A DNA stretch of 64,000 bases from Symbiodinium natans (GCA_905221605.1 CAJNDS010000391.1:1-64000), one strand, 5' to 3'. Positions 8,590 through 18,669 are shown, numbered from the stretch's first letter. Notes: generated by a model from the letters alone, not told the origin. Made by a program: numbers and translations.

Positions 8590-9473
8590 CTAGGCTAGGC
8601 TTCGCGCGCCTGCCATGGGGTCTGGCTGGTCGCACCTAAAGTTTCGCAGCAGCTCTCGTGACTCGTGCACGAGACGCCGGCCATGTCCAAACGACCAGGG
8701 GGCCAGTTGGAGAGCCCACCCTAAACCCTAAACCCTAAACCCTAAATCCTAAACCCTAAACCCTAAACCCCCAAGTGATGCTCCACGTCTCCGGCTGCGA
8801 AGCCACACGCCGAAGAAACAAACAGCGTTGCCAGGCCGCATCGACTCTAAGAAATCCACGGTTTGGGGTTTAGGGTTTAGGGTTCAGGCTGCATGGAATA
8901 TGGTGCGTGCGCGGGCGAACTGAAATTTGAAGGCGTCAAGCGTGTCAACCAAAGCCCCCTGAAGCCTAGAAAGCCTTGCGCCCCAACAATCCTTAAACCC
9001 GAAGCCCCTGCACCCTTGCAACCCAAACCCATGTTCAATACTAAACCCTCAACCCCTGAACCCTAAACCCTCAGCCACTGAACACTCCAAGCACGATGGA
9101 TGCTGGCCCGCTAAGCCCTAAACCCTAAACCCTAAACCCTAAACCCTAAACCCTAAACCCTAAACCCTAAACCCTAAACCCTAAACCCTAAACCCTAAAC
9201 CCTAAACCCTAAACCCGGGCCTGCGTGGACGAGCGGGCGAAGTACGACCCAGGCCCCCTCGAGCCGCCACTGACCTGACAGCATTGTTTTAGCGGTTTAG
9301 GGTCCGGGGTTTGCCCCCCAAACCCTAAACCCGAAACCCTAAACCCTAAACCCCAAACCCCAAACCCTAAACCCTAAACCCTAAACCCGCTCCCTGCCCC
9401 AAAAACCGGGCGCCTGAAGCTCCAGGGAGGTTCCAACGCTGTCGTCGGCTGCTGCGAGGTCGGCGGAAGACAT
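8590..9473 (-). CDS. Multi-exon model with introns made largely of telomeric repeats (hypothesis)
   Basis: Proposed minus-strand exons: 9473-9387 (ATG start), 9269-9215, 9110-9069, 8919-8890, 8846-8769 and 8720-8590 (TAG stop), about 140 aa. The first junction is phase 0, the other four phase 1. Introns are 34-149 nt scale, all GT-AG except one GC-AG (8889-8847). Three donors are the telomeric GTTTAG, and intron 8768-8721 is 48 nt of nearly pure repeat. The last exon is open for 43 codons with ordinary composition (starts near WALQLAPWSFGHGRRL). A second ATG at 9284, with an in-frame stop upstream, is an alternative start. Each junction was chosen to fit, so chance assembly cannot be excluded; no family is recognised. 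Confidence 0.3.
8716..8772 (-). repeat. ITS block, C-orientation
   Basis: Seven units, one CCTAAAT variant. On the minus strand it reads GTTTAG...TTTAG and separates two open frames. Confidence 0.93.
9116..9216 (-). repeat. Long ITS block, C-orientation
   Basis: Fourteen near-perfect units. A second block at 9325-9388 contains CCCCAAA variants. Confidence 0.95.
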
Positions 9474-9487
9474 CTCTAGGCCTGCTT

Positions 9488-9632
9488 GGGGTTTAGGGTT
9501 TAGGGTTTGGGGTTTAGGGTTTAGGGTTTGGATTTAAGGTTTGGGGTTTAGGGTTCAGGGTTTTAGGGTTTGGGGTTTAAGGCTTGGGTGTTTTTTTTTT
9601 TTTTTTTTTTTTTTTTTGGGGGGGGGGGGGGT
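9488..9632 (+). repeat. Degenerate ITS block followed by T27-G14 tract
   Basis: TTTAGGG with TTTGGGG and TTTAAGG variants to about 9588, then a pure run of about 27 T (9591-9617) directly followed by about 14 G (9618-9631). The TnGm tract looks like an extreme slippage product of a T/G-rich telomeric unit. Confidence 0.9.
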
Positions 9633-9814
9633 TTGGGTTGTGGGGTTCAGGGTTTCCGCATTAAGAATTTAGGGTTTACAGTAGAGTTTCGGGATTAGGG
9701 TTTGGGCTTAAGGGTTAAGCAAGAATTGAGGTTTTGGGCTTAGGGCTTGGGTTTTAGGGTCCGGGGTTTAGGGTTTGGGGTTTAGGGTTTTAGGGTTTGG
9801 GAGTCAGGGTTCAC

Positions 9815-10009
9815 CGGCTTGTCGCGAAGGTCTGCATTGAGGCACTGCCACGGCACGATGTATTGAGGATACGGGCGGACTCCAATGGACGGGCTGGTGA
9901 CCAGCACCGGCCGCCCGTACGTCGGCTTGAACAACAAGACCATCTGCCGCCGCGCCAGAAGATTGCGAACTATGGCGGGGCCGTCCTTGGCGCGCCACTC
10001 GTCCATGCT
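9815..10009 (-). CDS. Exon-like 65-codon open frame bounded by splice signals
   Basis: On the minus strand 195 nt are open in phase 0. The segment follows a pyrimidine-rich acceptor (tccttccag|AGC) and ends at a donor (AAGCCG|GTGAAC). Composition is that of a globular protein, with a mix of hydrophobic and charged residues (for example MDEWRAKDGPAIVRNLLARR at its start), and no telomere-encoded residues. Both flanks are telomeric, C-orientation relative to the sense strand. An ATG at 10006 could serve as a start. I do not recognise the family; neighbouring exons were not found. Confidence 0.35.
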
Positions 10010-10019
10010 CTGGAAGGAC

Positions 10020-10053
10020 TTTAGGGTTTAGGGTTTAGGGTTCAGGGTTTGGA
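10020..10053 (+). repeat. Short ITS abutting a tRNA-like 3' fragment
   Basis: Four units, then 'gagagttcgactctcac' (10053-10069), which folds as a T-arm (stem gagag/ctcac with one mismatch, loop ttcgact). The remaining cloverleaf is absent. Confidence 0.6.
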
Positions 10054-10259
10054 GAGTTCGACTCTCACGCTCGCTTGTTTAGGGTTTAGTGTTTTGGCTG
10101 TAAGGATGAGGGCATTATCTGGGGTTTAGGCATCTTTGCTACTGTGGGTGTTTGTGGCGGTGGCGAGGCAGAGGGAACAGGCTTATGATTTCTCTAGGGC
10201 AGGAGGCTTGCAAGGTTGATCGCGTTACTGTTTAAGCGGTGCAGTGTTTTTGGATTTGA

Positions 10260-10332
10260 AACCCCTAAACCCTAAACCCTAAACCCTAAACCCTAAACCC
10301 TAAACCCTAAACCCTAAACCCTAAACCCTAAG
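10260..10332 (-). repeat. ITS block, C-orientation
   Basis: Ten perfect units. Confidence 0.95.
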
Positions 10333-10795
10333 GAGGGTTCAGGGTTCAAGGGGTTGGGGCTTAGGGCATCAAGGATGTGGCACTGTCTGTGTCTCGGTTC
10401 GGGGTTTAGCCCCGGGCCCTTCTTTGAATTTCTTCCGAAACCCTAAGCCCTAAGCCTAAACCCAAAAAACCCTAAACACAAAGTAGGGTCCCTACGTGCC
10501 TGTGATGAGCCCAGACTTGCCTTAAAGTAGGCTGCTACCGAAGAGTTCTAATCTATCATTACCTACAACACAGGGGGTTTGGGGCTCTTAAGGCACCGTT
10601 CATGAGAGGATTTCCCAAACAAGAAAACGTACCAACAGAGACACTGACATGGAAGAATCCCAGTTGGTCCCAAGCTGAAACGAAACGAACTTGACAGTGC
10701 TGGTTGGCGGTCAGGGTTTGGGTCTTGGGGTGTAAGGTTCAGGGTCTTGGTGATACCTTCAACCTTCGAACAGCCCTCCTTGGTTGAAAAAAACG

Positions 10796-10865
10796 AACCC
10801 TAAACCCTAAACCCTAAACCCTAAACCCTAAACCCTAAACCCTAAACCCTAAACCCTAAACCCTC
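10796..10865 (-). repeat. ITS block, C-orientation
   Basis: Nine perfect units; a G-orientation block follows at 10922-10965 about 60 bp further on, so the pair could form a hairpin. Confidence 0.95.
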
Positions 10866-11081
10866 CACCCTGAATGGCCTGCGTAGACCGCCGCACCAGA
10901 GCCCACCTCTCAGGTGTTCTTGTTTAGGGTTTAGGGTTTAGGGTTTAGGGTTTAGGGTTTAGGGTGACTTGGGCAGCACTCCCACCAACGGCTCGGGGTT
11001 CGTAGTTATTCTTTACTCTTCTTTGATGCGGGAGGGGGGGGGGGGGGGAGTTCTTAAGCAAATGGTAGAGAACAAAACTAC

Positions 11082-11168
11082 CCTAAACCCAAACCCTAAA
11101 CCCAAACCCTAAACCCTCTAAACCCTAAACCCTAAACCCTAAACCCTAAACCCTAAACCCTAAACCCT
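11082..11168 (-). repeat. ITS block, C-orientation, with 7-bp flanking duplication
   Basis: CCCTAAA and CCCAAA units. The heptamer acaaaac occurs at 11072-11078 and 11169-11175 on either side. A family F end lies just upstream (poly-G 11034-11048 plus 'agttcttaagca'). Confidence 0.92.
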
Positions 11169-11275
11169 ACAAAACACAAACGCTCTTCTGGGCTTCCCAC
11201 GAGGGCGTCGAAGAGCAGGGCCATGCCCAGGGGAAGGACCAGCTCCAACTGGCTTCAGAACTCGGGGCTTTCCTG

Positions 11276-11350
11276 GGGTTTAGGGTTTAGGGTTTAGGGT
11301 TTAGGGTTTAGGGTTTAGGGTTTAGGGGTTAGGGGTTAGGGTTTAGGGTA
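11276..11350 (+). repeat. ITS block, G-orientation
   Basis: Nine units, the last with an extra G. A further block lies at 11470-11523. Confidence 0.93.
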
Positions 11351-11559
11351 GAGAGGTTAGAGGTATGACATGGGACACTTGGGAGATAGGACCTTGGGCC
11401 CAGGGGTAGCGGTTAAGGGTTGAGAGCTTGGTCGAGGTTTTATGGCGCCTTTAGGGTTGCAAGGTGTTTAGGGGGTTTAGGGTTTAGGGTTTAGGGTTTA
11501 GAGTTTAGGGTTTAGGGTTTAGGGGGATTTGGAGGTTCAGGGAGCTTAGAACCCCAAAT

Positions 11560-11990
11560 ACAACTGTACTCAGAAGCCCTCCAGGTCCTCTGCGTGGGTT
11601 ATAAGTGGACTGATAAGATGTTTCGGGCTTTGAGTGCCCGTGAACCTCCAAGTAGGGCCTACATGGCTTATAGATATGCAGGGTTGAGAGCTCAGTAGAA
11701 GGCTTGCAGGGCCTTTGCAGGGTCACGAAGGGTTGAGACCTCCGGGGGGTTATGTTGTACGGCGCGTATGGTATTTAAGCCGCTTCGTAGAGGTATAGGG
11801 TCTGTAGGGTATTGGTGCTCCAAGTTGGGAACTTTGCGGGCTTAGGGTTTCGGATGTTTAAAGTTGAGGGCTTAGTAGTGGGTCTGCCCCGACGACAGGC
11901 CCGAAGAGCGCCTGCCAAAACGCAACGCTGGTCAGCAGCACATTCGCGAAGCTTCGGATCCTAGGGTCTTTTTGTTGAGGGGTTTAATGA
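11560..11990. other. Spacer without recognisable gene
   Basis: About 430 bp with few telomeric units. The part at 11595-11670 resembles an end of family C ('gtgaacctccaagtagggcc'). I see no credible coding sequence. Confidence 0.4.
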
Positions 11991-11999
11991 GGGTATATA

Positions 12000-12097
12000 T
12001 TGGGATGCTCCCCCTTATGCTAACAGCCCTTAGTAGGGATTCTTTTTTAGGGTTCTTTCATCCCTATTACGGACGGTTAGTATAAGAAACATCCCAA
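12000..12097 (+). mobile_element. Family A element, copy 2
   Basis: A 98-bp element from ttgggatg to catcccaa. Flanks ggtatata (11992-11999) and ggtatgtt (12098-12105) match at 6 of 8 positions. The loop 'attcttttttagggttctttcat' differs from other copies while the arms are conserved. Confidence 0.72.
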
Positions 12098-12315
12098 GGT
12101 ATGTTAGGGTTTAGGGTGTCCAGGCTCACATGCGCACAATGGAGGCATGCAATCACTTTGAGTCACGTGCTAGAAACAAACCGCCCACGCATGTATGCTG
12201 TTTAGGGTTTAGGCTGGGGTCTTATACTTCGGGTGTCTGCTCGAGCTTCAAGCTTACGGAATCCCCACTGTTTGCTGTCTTTTTGGGCTTCACAAGCATC
12301 CTAAACCCTACCGCC

Positions 12316-12400
12316 TAACCCCTAACCTTTGGGTTTATAAGGGGATTCTACTACCCCAAAAAGGTTAAACGGTCACCTACTCTACTAAGAAAGACCCTAA
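12316..12400 (+). mobile_element. Family H element, copy 1 (partial)
   Basis: Shares 'cctttgggtttataaggggattcta' (here broken by one base) and 'aaaaaggttaaa' with the copy at 38007-38125. Confidence 0.45.
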
Positions 12401-12499
12401 ACTACCTAGCAGGCGACGCGCCCTGTAACGCCAATCGTTATTAGCAAGGACTCATCGGCCTACATGGAACAGTGCCGGGCATACAACCTAAACCCTACT

Positions 12500-12775
12500 A
12501 ACCCTGAAACCCTAGACCCTAAACCCAAAACCCTAAACCCGTACCCTAAACCCTGAACCCCAAACCCTGTGTCCTCCCCCAAGCCTTCTGTAACAAGCTT
12601 CGTCTCACGGCCCGGAATGATCACTCACCAGCCCTAACCCCGGTTCAGGGTTTTAGGGTTTAGGGTTAGGGTTTAGGGTTAGGGTTTCGGTTTAGGGTTT
12701 AGGGTTTAGGGTTTAGGGCTTAGGGCTGAGGGTTTAGGGTTTAGGGTTTAGGGCTTAGGGCTTAGGGTTTAGGGT
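12500..12775. repeat. Two opposed degenerate ITS blocks
   Basis: C-orientation at 12500-12567 and G-orientation at 12645-12775, separated by about 75 bp of unique sequence. Opposed blocks of this kind can form large imperfect hairpins. Confidence 0.88.
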
Positions 12776-12779
12776 ACAG

Positions 12780-13370
12780 CGGCGCAAAAGGGCACGAAAG
12801 CCGAACCCACAGACTGCGCACCCGGGCACGCAATCTCCGAGTGGATCCGGCCCCATGAGGGCTCTTTGAGAATCAACGCCGAGAAGCCTCACCATGCACC
12901 AGAGGGTTTAGGGTTTAGGGTTTCGGGATACCTTGAGTATATTTCATACCCTTTAATTAAAGAAGAAACATGGGAATCAGGAGAACTTCTTTGCTGCTTC
13001 AAGGGTCGTTCTTGGTCTCTGAACTCCTGCAACGATTTGCCCGTTCAGGTTGCTGTGATAAAGGAGGGAAGGGGGAGGCAGGTACACCGATCACCATGCT
13101 CAGCCAGAAAGTAACCTCGAACGGCTGCGCTTTTCCACGCTATGTATAATTTGGGCATGAGGGAAGTCCGTGCGCATCAACCCCGGGTGTCGGATCCCCC
13201 TTTGAGGGGATGGGTTACTCTAGGCTAAGCCTTATCCCCCAAGTTACCCTAAACCCTAAATCCTAAACCCTAAACCCTGAACCCTAGGAGCCTATGCAGG
13301 GCGACAGTACCGGCGCGAAGGGTGTCGGAAGCCTCAGTTGTTCACCGGGGGCTTCAAGCTTACGAGATGT
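12780..13370. other. Spacer, no gene called
   Basis: Holds a short G-orientation ITS (12903-12925) and a C-orientation ITS (13243-13285). An 82-codon open frame (12866-13114) crosses the ITS and is not convincing. Confidence 0.4.
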
Positions 13371-13377
13371 TGGGCAA

Positions 13378-13470
13378 GATTTAGGGTTTAGGGTTTAGGG
13401 TTTAGGGTTCAGGGTTGAGGGTTTAGGCTAGGGTCTAAGGTTTAGGGTTCATGATTTACGGGTTTAGGGT
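13378..13470 (+). repeat. ITS block, G-orientation, degenerate on the right
   Basis: Five perfect units, then TTCAGGG, TTGAGGG and other variants. Confidence 0.9.
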
Positions 13471-13912
13471 AACTTGGAGAATAAGAGATTTTGGGCTAGG
13501 CCCCTAAACCCTTTGGCAACTGTTGCCAGAAAGCACGAAAAAAAGGTAGATGTCTGCCCTGCAGGAGATTACGTAGCACCAACGTGGGTCCTAAGTATCC
13601 GTATATAACTAAGTGATTACCTTTTTTACGTTGGGTACCTCTTCTTGGAGGACTTAGGATTGCGTTCCATTTCACTTCCACTTTGTTGCCCGCTCACATA
13701 ACACGAACATTGCCGCGTTTAGGGTTTAGGGGTTTAGGGTTCTTCCCCCCCACAGACGAGCTCCCCTTCTGAACTTTGCTGGGATAAGCGCCCGTCTTTG
13801 TAATTGTTCCCTTGCGACCACAGCATGATTCGGAGGACTGCGTTGCGCAAACGACAGAACGCAACAACGGGACAGAGAATCGAAGTGACTTTGACTTGCT
13901 TCACCGCGAGAC

Positions 13913-14182
13913 ATGTTAGCACGGCTTCTCGATGCACTCCGCAAAAACAAATCAGAAAACTGGGAATGTAATGCTGGCTCAGAAACGCCGGAAAGCACAG
14001 CACTGGAAGTCCCAATGCTTCTGAACCAACCAGACATTGCAGGTAACACTGTGGTCAGCATGTTCCGGCAAAAGGAGGTTGGGCCTATGGGCAGTCGTCA
14101 AGTCAGGTGGCTGCTCCTAGACACGCACGAGATTGAGCATCGCGACGGGAAGCCAACGCACGAGGGACAAGTGGGCAAGTGA
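13913..14182 (+). CDS. Open frame in a large ITS-free spacer (low confidence)
   Basis: ATG at 13913 opens 89 codons to a TGA in the 13490-14390 spacer. Composition is hydrophilic and non-repetitive. The minus strand over 13726-14061 is also open (111 codons), so only one, or neither, is real. No family is recognised. Confidence 0.18.
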   Translation: MLARLLDALRKNKSENWECNAGSETPESTALEVPMLLNQPDIAGNTVVSMFRQKEVGPMGSRQVRWLLLDTHEIEHRDGKPTHEGQVGK

Positions 14183-14228
14183 AACAGAGCACGCAACCAG
14201 GAACAACAAGAAACTATATGAAATAGGG

Positions 14229-14232
14229 TTTA

Positions 14233-14263
<31 letters not shown>

Positions 14264-14272
14264 TTATATTTC
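14229..14272. repeat. TA / TTTA microsatellite
   Basis: (TA)n followed by ATTTAT units inside a non-telomeric spacer. Confidence 0.9.
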
Positions 14273-14393
14273 TTGTACCCCTAAAAAGGACACCCAATAT
14301 ATACACTCTCCAATATTAAAAAAGGAACCTCATATAGGAGATGAGCAACGCAAGGCTGCAAGTCAACGAGCCATGAACTGAAGAGGAACGAAA

Positions 14394-14473
14394 GGGTTTA
14401 GGGTTTAGGGTTTAGGGTTTAGGGTTTAGGGTTTAGGGTTTAGGGTTTAGGGTTTAGGGTTTAGGGTTTAGAG
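14394..14473 (+). repeat. ITS block, G-orientation
   Basis: Eleven perfect units. The following 14474-14610 is a decayed, TTATAGGG-like T/G-rich sequence. Confidence 0.95.
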
Positions 14474-14729
14474 GTAGTTGAAGATGCCAATAGGGCGTAT
14501 ACGGTTCATAGGGCTTATCGGGCTTAATTATAGGGTTTATAGGGTGGTCTATAAGGGGTTATGGGACTTATAGGGCTTGTAGGGTTTTTCTTGGGTTTAA
14601 AGGTTTTTTTCGGGAGAATCTGCGGTTCGCTACAACCTGCCGAGACGATTGGAGCAGATGTGCTGTGGCTGATGGGTCCAGGGCCATCTCTCAGCCGAGC
14701 GGAGCTCCAAACACCCTAAACCCTAAACC

Positions 14730-15270
14730 CCATTAACACCTCTACTTAATTTTCAACTGCGCGAATCTAACCACAAAATTTAAAACAAAAAAACGGTTTG
14801 AAGCAGGGCTCTGTGTTTGAAGCTGACATCGGAGCAACATTGATATACAGCGCCTTTTCAACACAAAGGCTTTTTGATAAAACGAAAAAGATGAAGAAGA
14901 AAAGGCAGGCCCGAATTTGCTTAGTTAAAACTGCAACACAGCAGGCAGAACTTGTTGACACGTCTTCATAAAATTTGGGGGGGAGGTGTGGGCTAAACTT
15001 GGCTTGTGACCCCCTGAACCCTACAAGGAGGGCCCCCCTTACTCTGCCATAGTTCAGGGACTTAGAACCCGAACCTGATTTAGGGTCCTTAAAACCCGTT
15101 TCGGGCCCCTATAACTCTACTTATAACTTGGGGCGCCCCTCCCTGTAGATCGGTTTAGGGCTTAGGGTTTAGGGTTAAATCAGGCAAGCAGCAAGAGCCA
15201 CGTCGCCACGGCGGCATAGGGCGAGGACGAGATGCGGCACAAGCTAAACCCAAGCACGACCTGGGCTGAA
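14730..15270. other. Spacer, no firm gene
   Basis: An A/T-rich stretch at 14740-14990 stands out from the surroundings. On the minus strand 15250-15178 is open for about 24 codons to a TGA after a TTTAG acceptor, ending in a Leu-rich segment. It is too short to call. Confidence 0.35.
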
Positions 15271-15279
15271 GCTTAAGGG

Positions 15280-15338
15280 GTTTAGGGTTTAGGGTTTAGG
15301 GTTTAGGGTTTGGGGTTTGGGGTTTAGGGTTTAGGGTG
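15280..15338 (+). repeat. ITS block, G-orientation
   Basis: Eight units including two TTTGGGG. Confidence 0.93.
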
Positions 15339-15339
15339 A

Positions 15340-15470
15340 CCCCTAGAAGGGAGCCTTAATCTTATTCCCCTATAGAGCCCCTACATATACCTTATAGAGT
15401 CCCTATATCCCTAAGTAGCCCCTAACTAACCCCTAAGGTCCTGCATAAGGCTCCCCCCCCCTCTAGGCCC
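15340..15470 (+). mobile_element. Dispersed repeat family E, copy 1
   Basis: Contains 'agtccctatatccctaagta' followed by gcccctaac. The same order of motifs recurs at 23150-23225 and 35869-35980. No clear terminal inverted repeats are visible. Confidence 0.5.
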
Positions 15471-15496
15471 TTCAGAAGCAGCCTTCAGGTTCGTAG

Positions 15497-15650
15497 TTGA
15501 GATGTTCCCCCTGATACTAACGGTCCTTAACGGGAATTATACTAGACCCGAAACCCTAAACCCTAAACCCTAAACCCTAAACCCTAAACCCTAAACCCTA
15601 AACCCTAAACCCCCTCTTAAGGGCTGTAAGTAGAAGGGGGAACATCCCAA
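15497..15650 (+). mobile_element. Family A element, copy 3, with an ITS inside its loop
   Basis: Left arm from ttgagatg (15497) and right arm ending catcccaa (15650) pair as in other copies. The loop, normally about 30 bp, contains a C-orientation telomeric block of nine units (15549-15613). The junction follows 'actag', where copy 1 continues 'ggggtactc'. Outer flanks gttcgtag and gattgcag match at 5 of 8. The order of events (element first, ITS later) follows from the intact arms. Confidence 0.72.
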
Positions 15651-15689
15651 GATTGCAGAGTTTACAGGGGTTGGGCACTCGACTCTGGG

Positions 15690-15803
15690 CCCTAAACCCT
15701 AAACCCTAAACCCTAAACCCTAAACCCTAAACCCTAAACCCTAACCCGAAACCCTAAACCCTAAACCCGAAACCCTAAACCCTAAACCCGAAACCCTAAC
15801 CCC
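15690..15803 (-). repeat. ITS block, C-orientation, with CCCGAAA variants
   Basis: Eight perfect units, then alternating CCCTAAA/CCCGAAA. Confidence 0.93.
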
Positions 15804-16074
15804 TGAAGACCCTCAACAAAAAGGGAACAGGGCTCTTGCGAGTGTAGGTTTACACGGCTGCGCACAGCCTTTTTGACATGTGGCTCTGGAGGTCAAGGGT
15901 CTGCGTTACCGAGTTCAGGCGGAAGATCATGAATAAGTCTTGACGAAAGAAATTGGAAGATGAGGCAAGACTGCACTTCTTGAGTAGTATGCATGACATC
16001 AGCCTATATGCAGTGGCCTGAAGCAGTTTCAGTCTTCAGTACACATGAGTGCCGAAGGTTTCAGGGTGTACGGG

Positions 16075-16419
16075 TTAGAGTCTCGCCGTCAAGGGTTTCG
16101 AACTTGGTAGGGATCCTGCTACCCAAAAGGTGAATGGTGTGTTGAGGTCTTTTCTCGACTGCTCAGCATGTACGCCTGATTGATTCTGCCTCGCGGCACA
16201 GACCATGGCGTTCAGCAGGATCATCGTGAAGAAGAGCACTACCAAGAGCAAGTAGGACACATGCCTCGTGTTGAGGACGCCGGTGAAACTTTCCAAAGCC
16301 CTGTGCCTCCAACCCAGAAACATCCCAGGGGGCAGTTTGTTGACCGAAGGTACAAGAAAAGCCAACGAAGGAAGGACTGTCGATGCAATGTAGGCCGTGC
16401 TGCACGAAGGACGCCCCAC
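16075..16419 (-). CDS. Possible membrane-protein exon (low confidence)
   Basis: The minus strand is open for 114 codons in an ITS-free spacer (15805-16560). Residues about 54-76 form a strongly hydrophobic stretch (YLLLVVLFFTMILLNAMVCA) followed by a charged tail, resembling a transmembrane helix such as the last helix of a cation channel. The nominal start is GTG; the first ATG falls at Met33. A pyrimidine-rich tract upstream could be an acceptor. The + strand is also open, but with low-complexity charged composition. Channel identity is only a suggestion. Confidence 0.25.
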   Translation of the reverse strand: MGRPSCSTAYIASTVLPSLAFLVPSVNKLPPGMFLGWRHRALESFTGVLNTRHVSYLLLVVLFFTMILLNAMVCAARQNQSGVHAEQSRKDLNTPFTFWVAGSLPSSKPLTARL

Positions 16420-16559
16420 GAAAACTTGGAACGTGGAGGCCCGAAATAACGTCGCCTATGGATGCGCACCTGGAACTGGGCCACACTTCCCGCCACGCTA
16501 TTCAAATCATGCCTGAGTTATCCAAACCTGAAACCTGCAACGACTTAGCAAATGAACAT

Positions 16560-17100
16560 CCTAAACCCCAAGCCCGGAGCCCCAATAATCCCTGAAGCAT
16601 CAAAGAGTAATAACCATCCTAAGCCCTAAGCCCCAAAAAGCCCTGAAGCATCAAAGAGACATCCTAAACCCCAAACCCTAGTTAACCCTAAGCCCTAAAC
16701 CCTAAACCCTGTGTTTTTTGTCAAGCTTTCCAATGCCACGTTGCAGGTTCTGGGCGGTGCAGGTCCTGTTGATCGCGGTATGGTTTCGCGTTTTGCAATG
16801 TTTAGGGTTTAGGGTTTAGGGTTTGTTTGAACCCAGACTGGACTGACCATAAACCCTAAACCCCAAACCCCAAACCCTAGTCCTAAACCCTAACCCCCAA
16901 GGGGCTAAGTTGGGAGTGCAAGCCGTATAGGGTTTTAGGGTGTAATACCCTAAACCCTAAACCCTAAACCCTAAACCGACTGTAAGGTTTAGGGTTTCAG
17001 CCTGACTTCAGGACGTCTCTCTCAAGTTGCCTTGCCCACAAGGGCCGTAGGGTTTAGGGTTTAGGGTTTAGGGTTTAGGGTTTAGGGTTTAGGGCCCTGA
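16560..17100. other. Spacer with several short ITS
   Basis: Short blocks at 16800-16823 (G), 16846-16890 (C), 16944-16978 (C) and 17049-17094 (G). No gene seen. Confidence 0.6.
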
Positions 17101-17409
17101 TGGCCTGGTGTTTCTGAACCCTATGCCCTCCAACAAAGGGTTCAGAAACAGGGTTTCGGGGGTTAAACCCCTGAACTTACGGGTTCATAAGGAATCTACT
17201 TGGCTGCACTCTTTTTGACTGCCATTTTAGGAAACCCCATAAACCCAGAAAGGCTAGGGATCTAAAGTTACAGTAAGCACCACAAAGTCTGGAGAAAACT
17301 TCGCTTGAGCGGATGCTTCGGTTGCCTACGAATCCTTACTTTTTAGGGGGCTTGAGAAGCATAACCCTTCAGAAACGAAGGCTTCGGATTCTCAAGTAAG
17401 GACAGGCGG

Positions 17410-17575
17410 AAAACCCTGAACCTTAAAACCCTAAACCCAAAACCCCAAACCCTAAACCTCAAAACCCTAAACGCTAAACCCTAAACCCCAAAACCCTAAA
17501 CCCCAAGCCCTAAACCCCAAACCCTAAACCCCAAACCCTCAACCCCAAACCCTAAACCATAAACCCTAAACCCGA
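17410..17575 (-). repeat. Degenerate C-orientation telomeric array
   Basis: Mixture of CCCTAAA and CCCCAAA units. Confidence 0.9.
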
Positions 17576-17639
17576 GGTCCAGGGCAGCAACGCACGACAG
17601 CGCCAGCGGATCAAGGCCCTACGCAGGCGGGCGCCCAGA

Positions 17640-17705
17640 CCTTTAGGGTTTAGGGTTTAGGGTTTAGGGTTTAGGGTTTAGGGTTTAGGGTTTAGGGTTT
17701 AGGGA
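17640..17705 (+). repeat. ITS block, G-orientation
   Basis: Nine perfect units. Confidence 0.95.
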
Positions 17706-17752
17706 GTACCCAGGGTGTAGGCTTTAGGGTTTAGGGGAATGCTTCCACCGCT

Positions 17753-17852
17753 TGCTTAAGAATCCCCCCAAAAAAGCATAAATTCCCCATATTGCTCTTA
17801 TAAGGAAAAATATTTTTGCTTTTTGTTGGGGTGGGGGTTCTTAAGCAGATAG
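17753..17852 (+). mobile_element. Hairpin element family F, copy 2
   Basis: Arms 'gcttaagaatcccccc' and 'gggttcttaagc' enclose an A/T-rich core. Confidence 0.55.
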
Positions 17853-18239
17853 TAGTGGAAAAGCACGAGGGTCTGTTGGGGTTTAGGGGTTTAGAGTTTA
17901 GGGCTTTCGGGTCTAGGGTTTCGAGGTTCAGGTTTGGGGTCTAGGGGTTTAGGGGTTCAGGGTTTTATAGCCCTAAACTCTAAACCCATTTTCCTGAACC
18001 CTAAACCCTCAAGATGTTGAGGGCTTCTACTATTTGTCAACTTTGGAGGTTGGGGGGATCGTTGCACTAGGGACTTCGGGGCTTTTTGTTTCAAGCTTCG
18101 AGGCTTTTGCCTCAGCACGCTTCAGGTAGTGTTTGTCTTAGGGTTTGGGGCTTCGGGGGCAGCAGAACAGCAGCAAGCCAACCCGAATCTATAAATCCCA
18201 AACCCTAAACCTGCCTCAGCCGCCCAACAATTTGCCAGC

Positions 18240-18560
18240 AGGTCCCCCTTTATATGTCAAGAACTTGGTAGCCTGATAAGGGGACCATGAACCCCGAAAA
18301 AAGGAAAAATGAGTACCACTGGGCTACCACGAGAGAGAACAACAAAGGGACTAAAGGAGGGGACCGCATATAGGGACGATATAACGTATATAACAGGGGT
18401 TATAGGGTCATATGGGGAGTAGGGTAAAGGCTCCCTCCCCGTTTTCGGGGTCCCCCCTTATACCCCTTAAAAGAAAGAAGTTCATGGGCTTTCCTACCAC
18501 CCCCCTCTATACTACCCGCTTTTGCTGGTTTCCTTGTTAACCCAAACCCCCTTACAACCC
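18240..18560. other. Spacer, no gene called
   Basis: Contains family I-like fragments ('cttggtagcctgataagggg', 'gggctaccac') at 18253-18335 and T/A-rich decayed repeats. No credible ORF. Confidence 0.4.
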
Positions 18561-18566
18561 CAAACG

Positions 18567-18655
18567 GTTTAGGGTTTATAGGTGTGGTTTAGGGTTTAGG
18601 GTTTAGGGTTTAGGGTTTAGGGTTTAGGGTTTACGGTTTACGGTTTAGGGCTTGG
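18567..18655 (+). repeat. ITS block, G-orientation
   Basis: Seven perfect units followed by TTTACGG variants. Confidence 0.93.
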
Positions 18656-18669
18656 GTTTTGGGTTATAG

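Noticed and set aside
13726-14061. 111-codon minus frame
   Set aside because: The + strand is equally open over the same spacer, and neither has a recognisable motif; kept only as an alternative in the 13913 entry.
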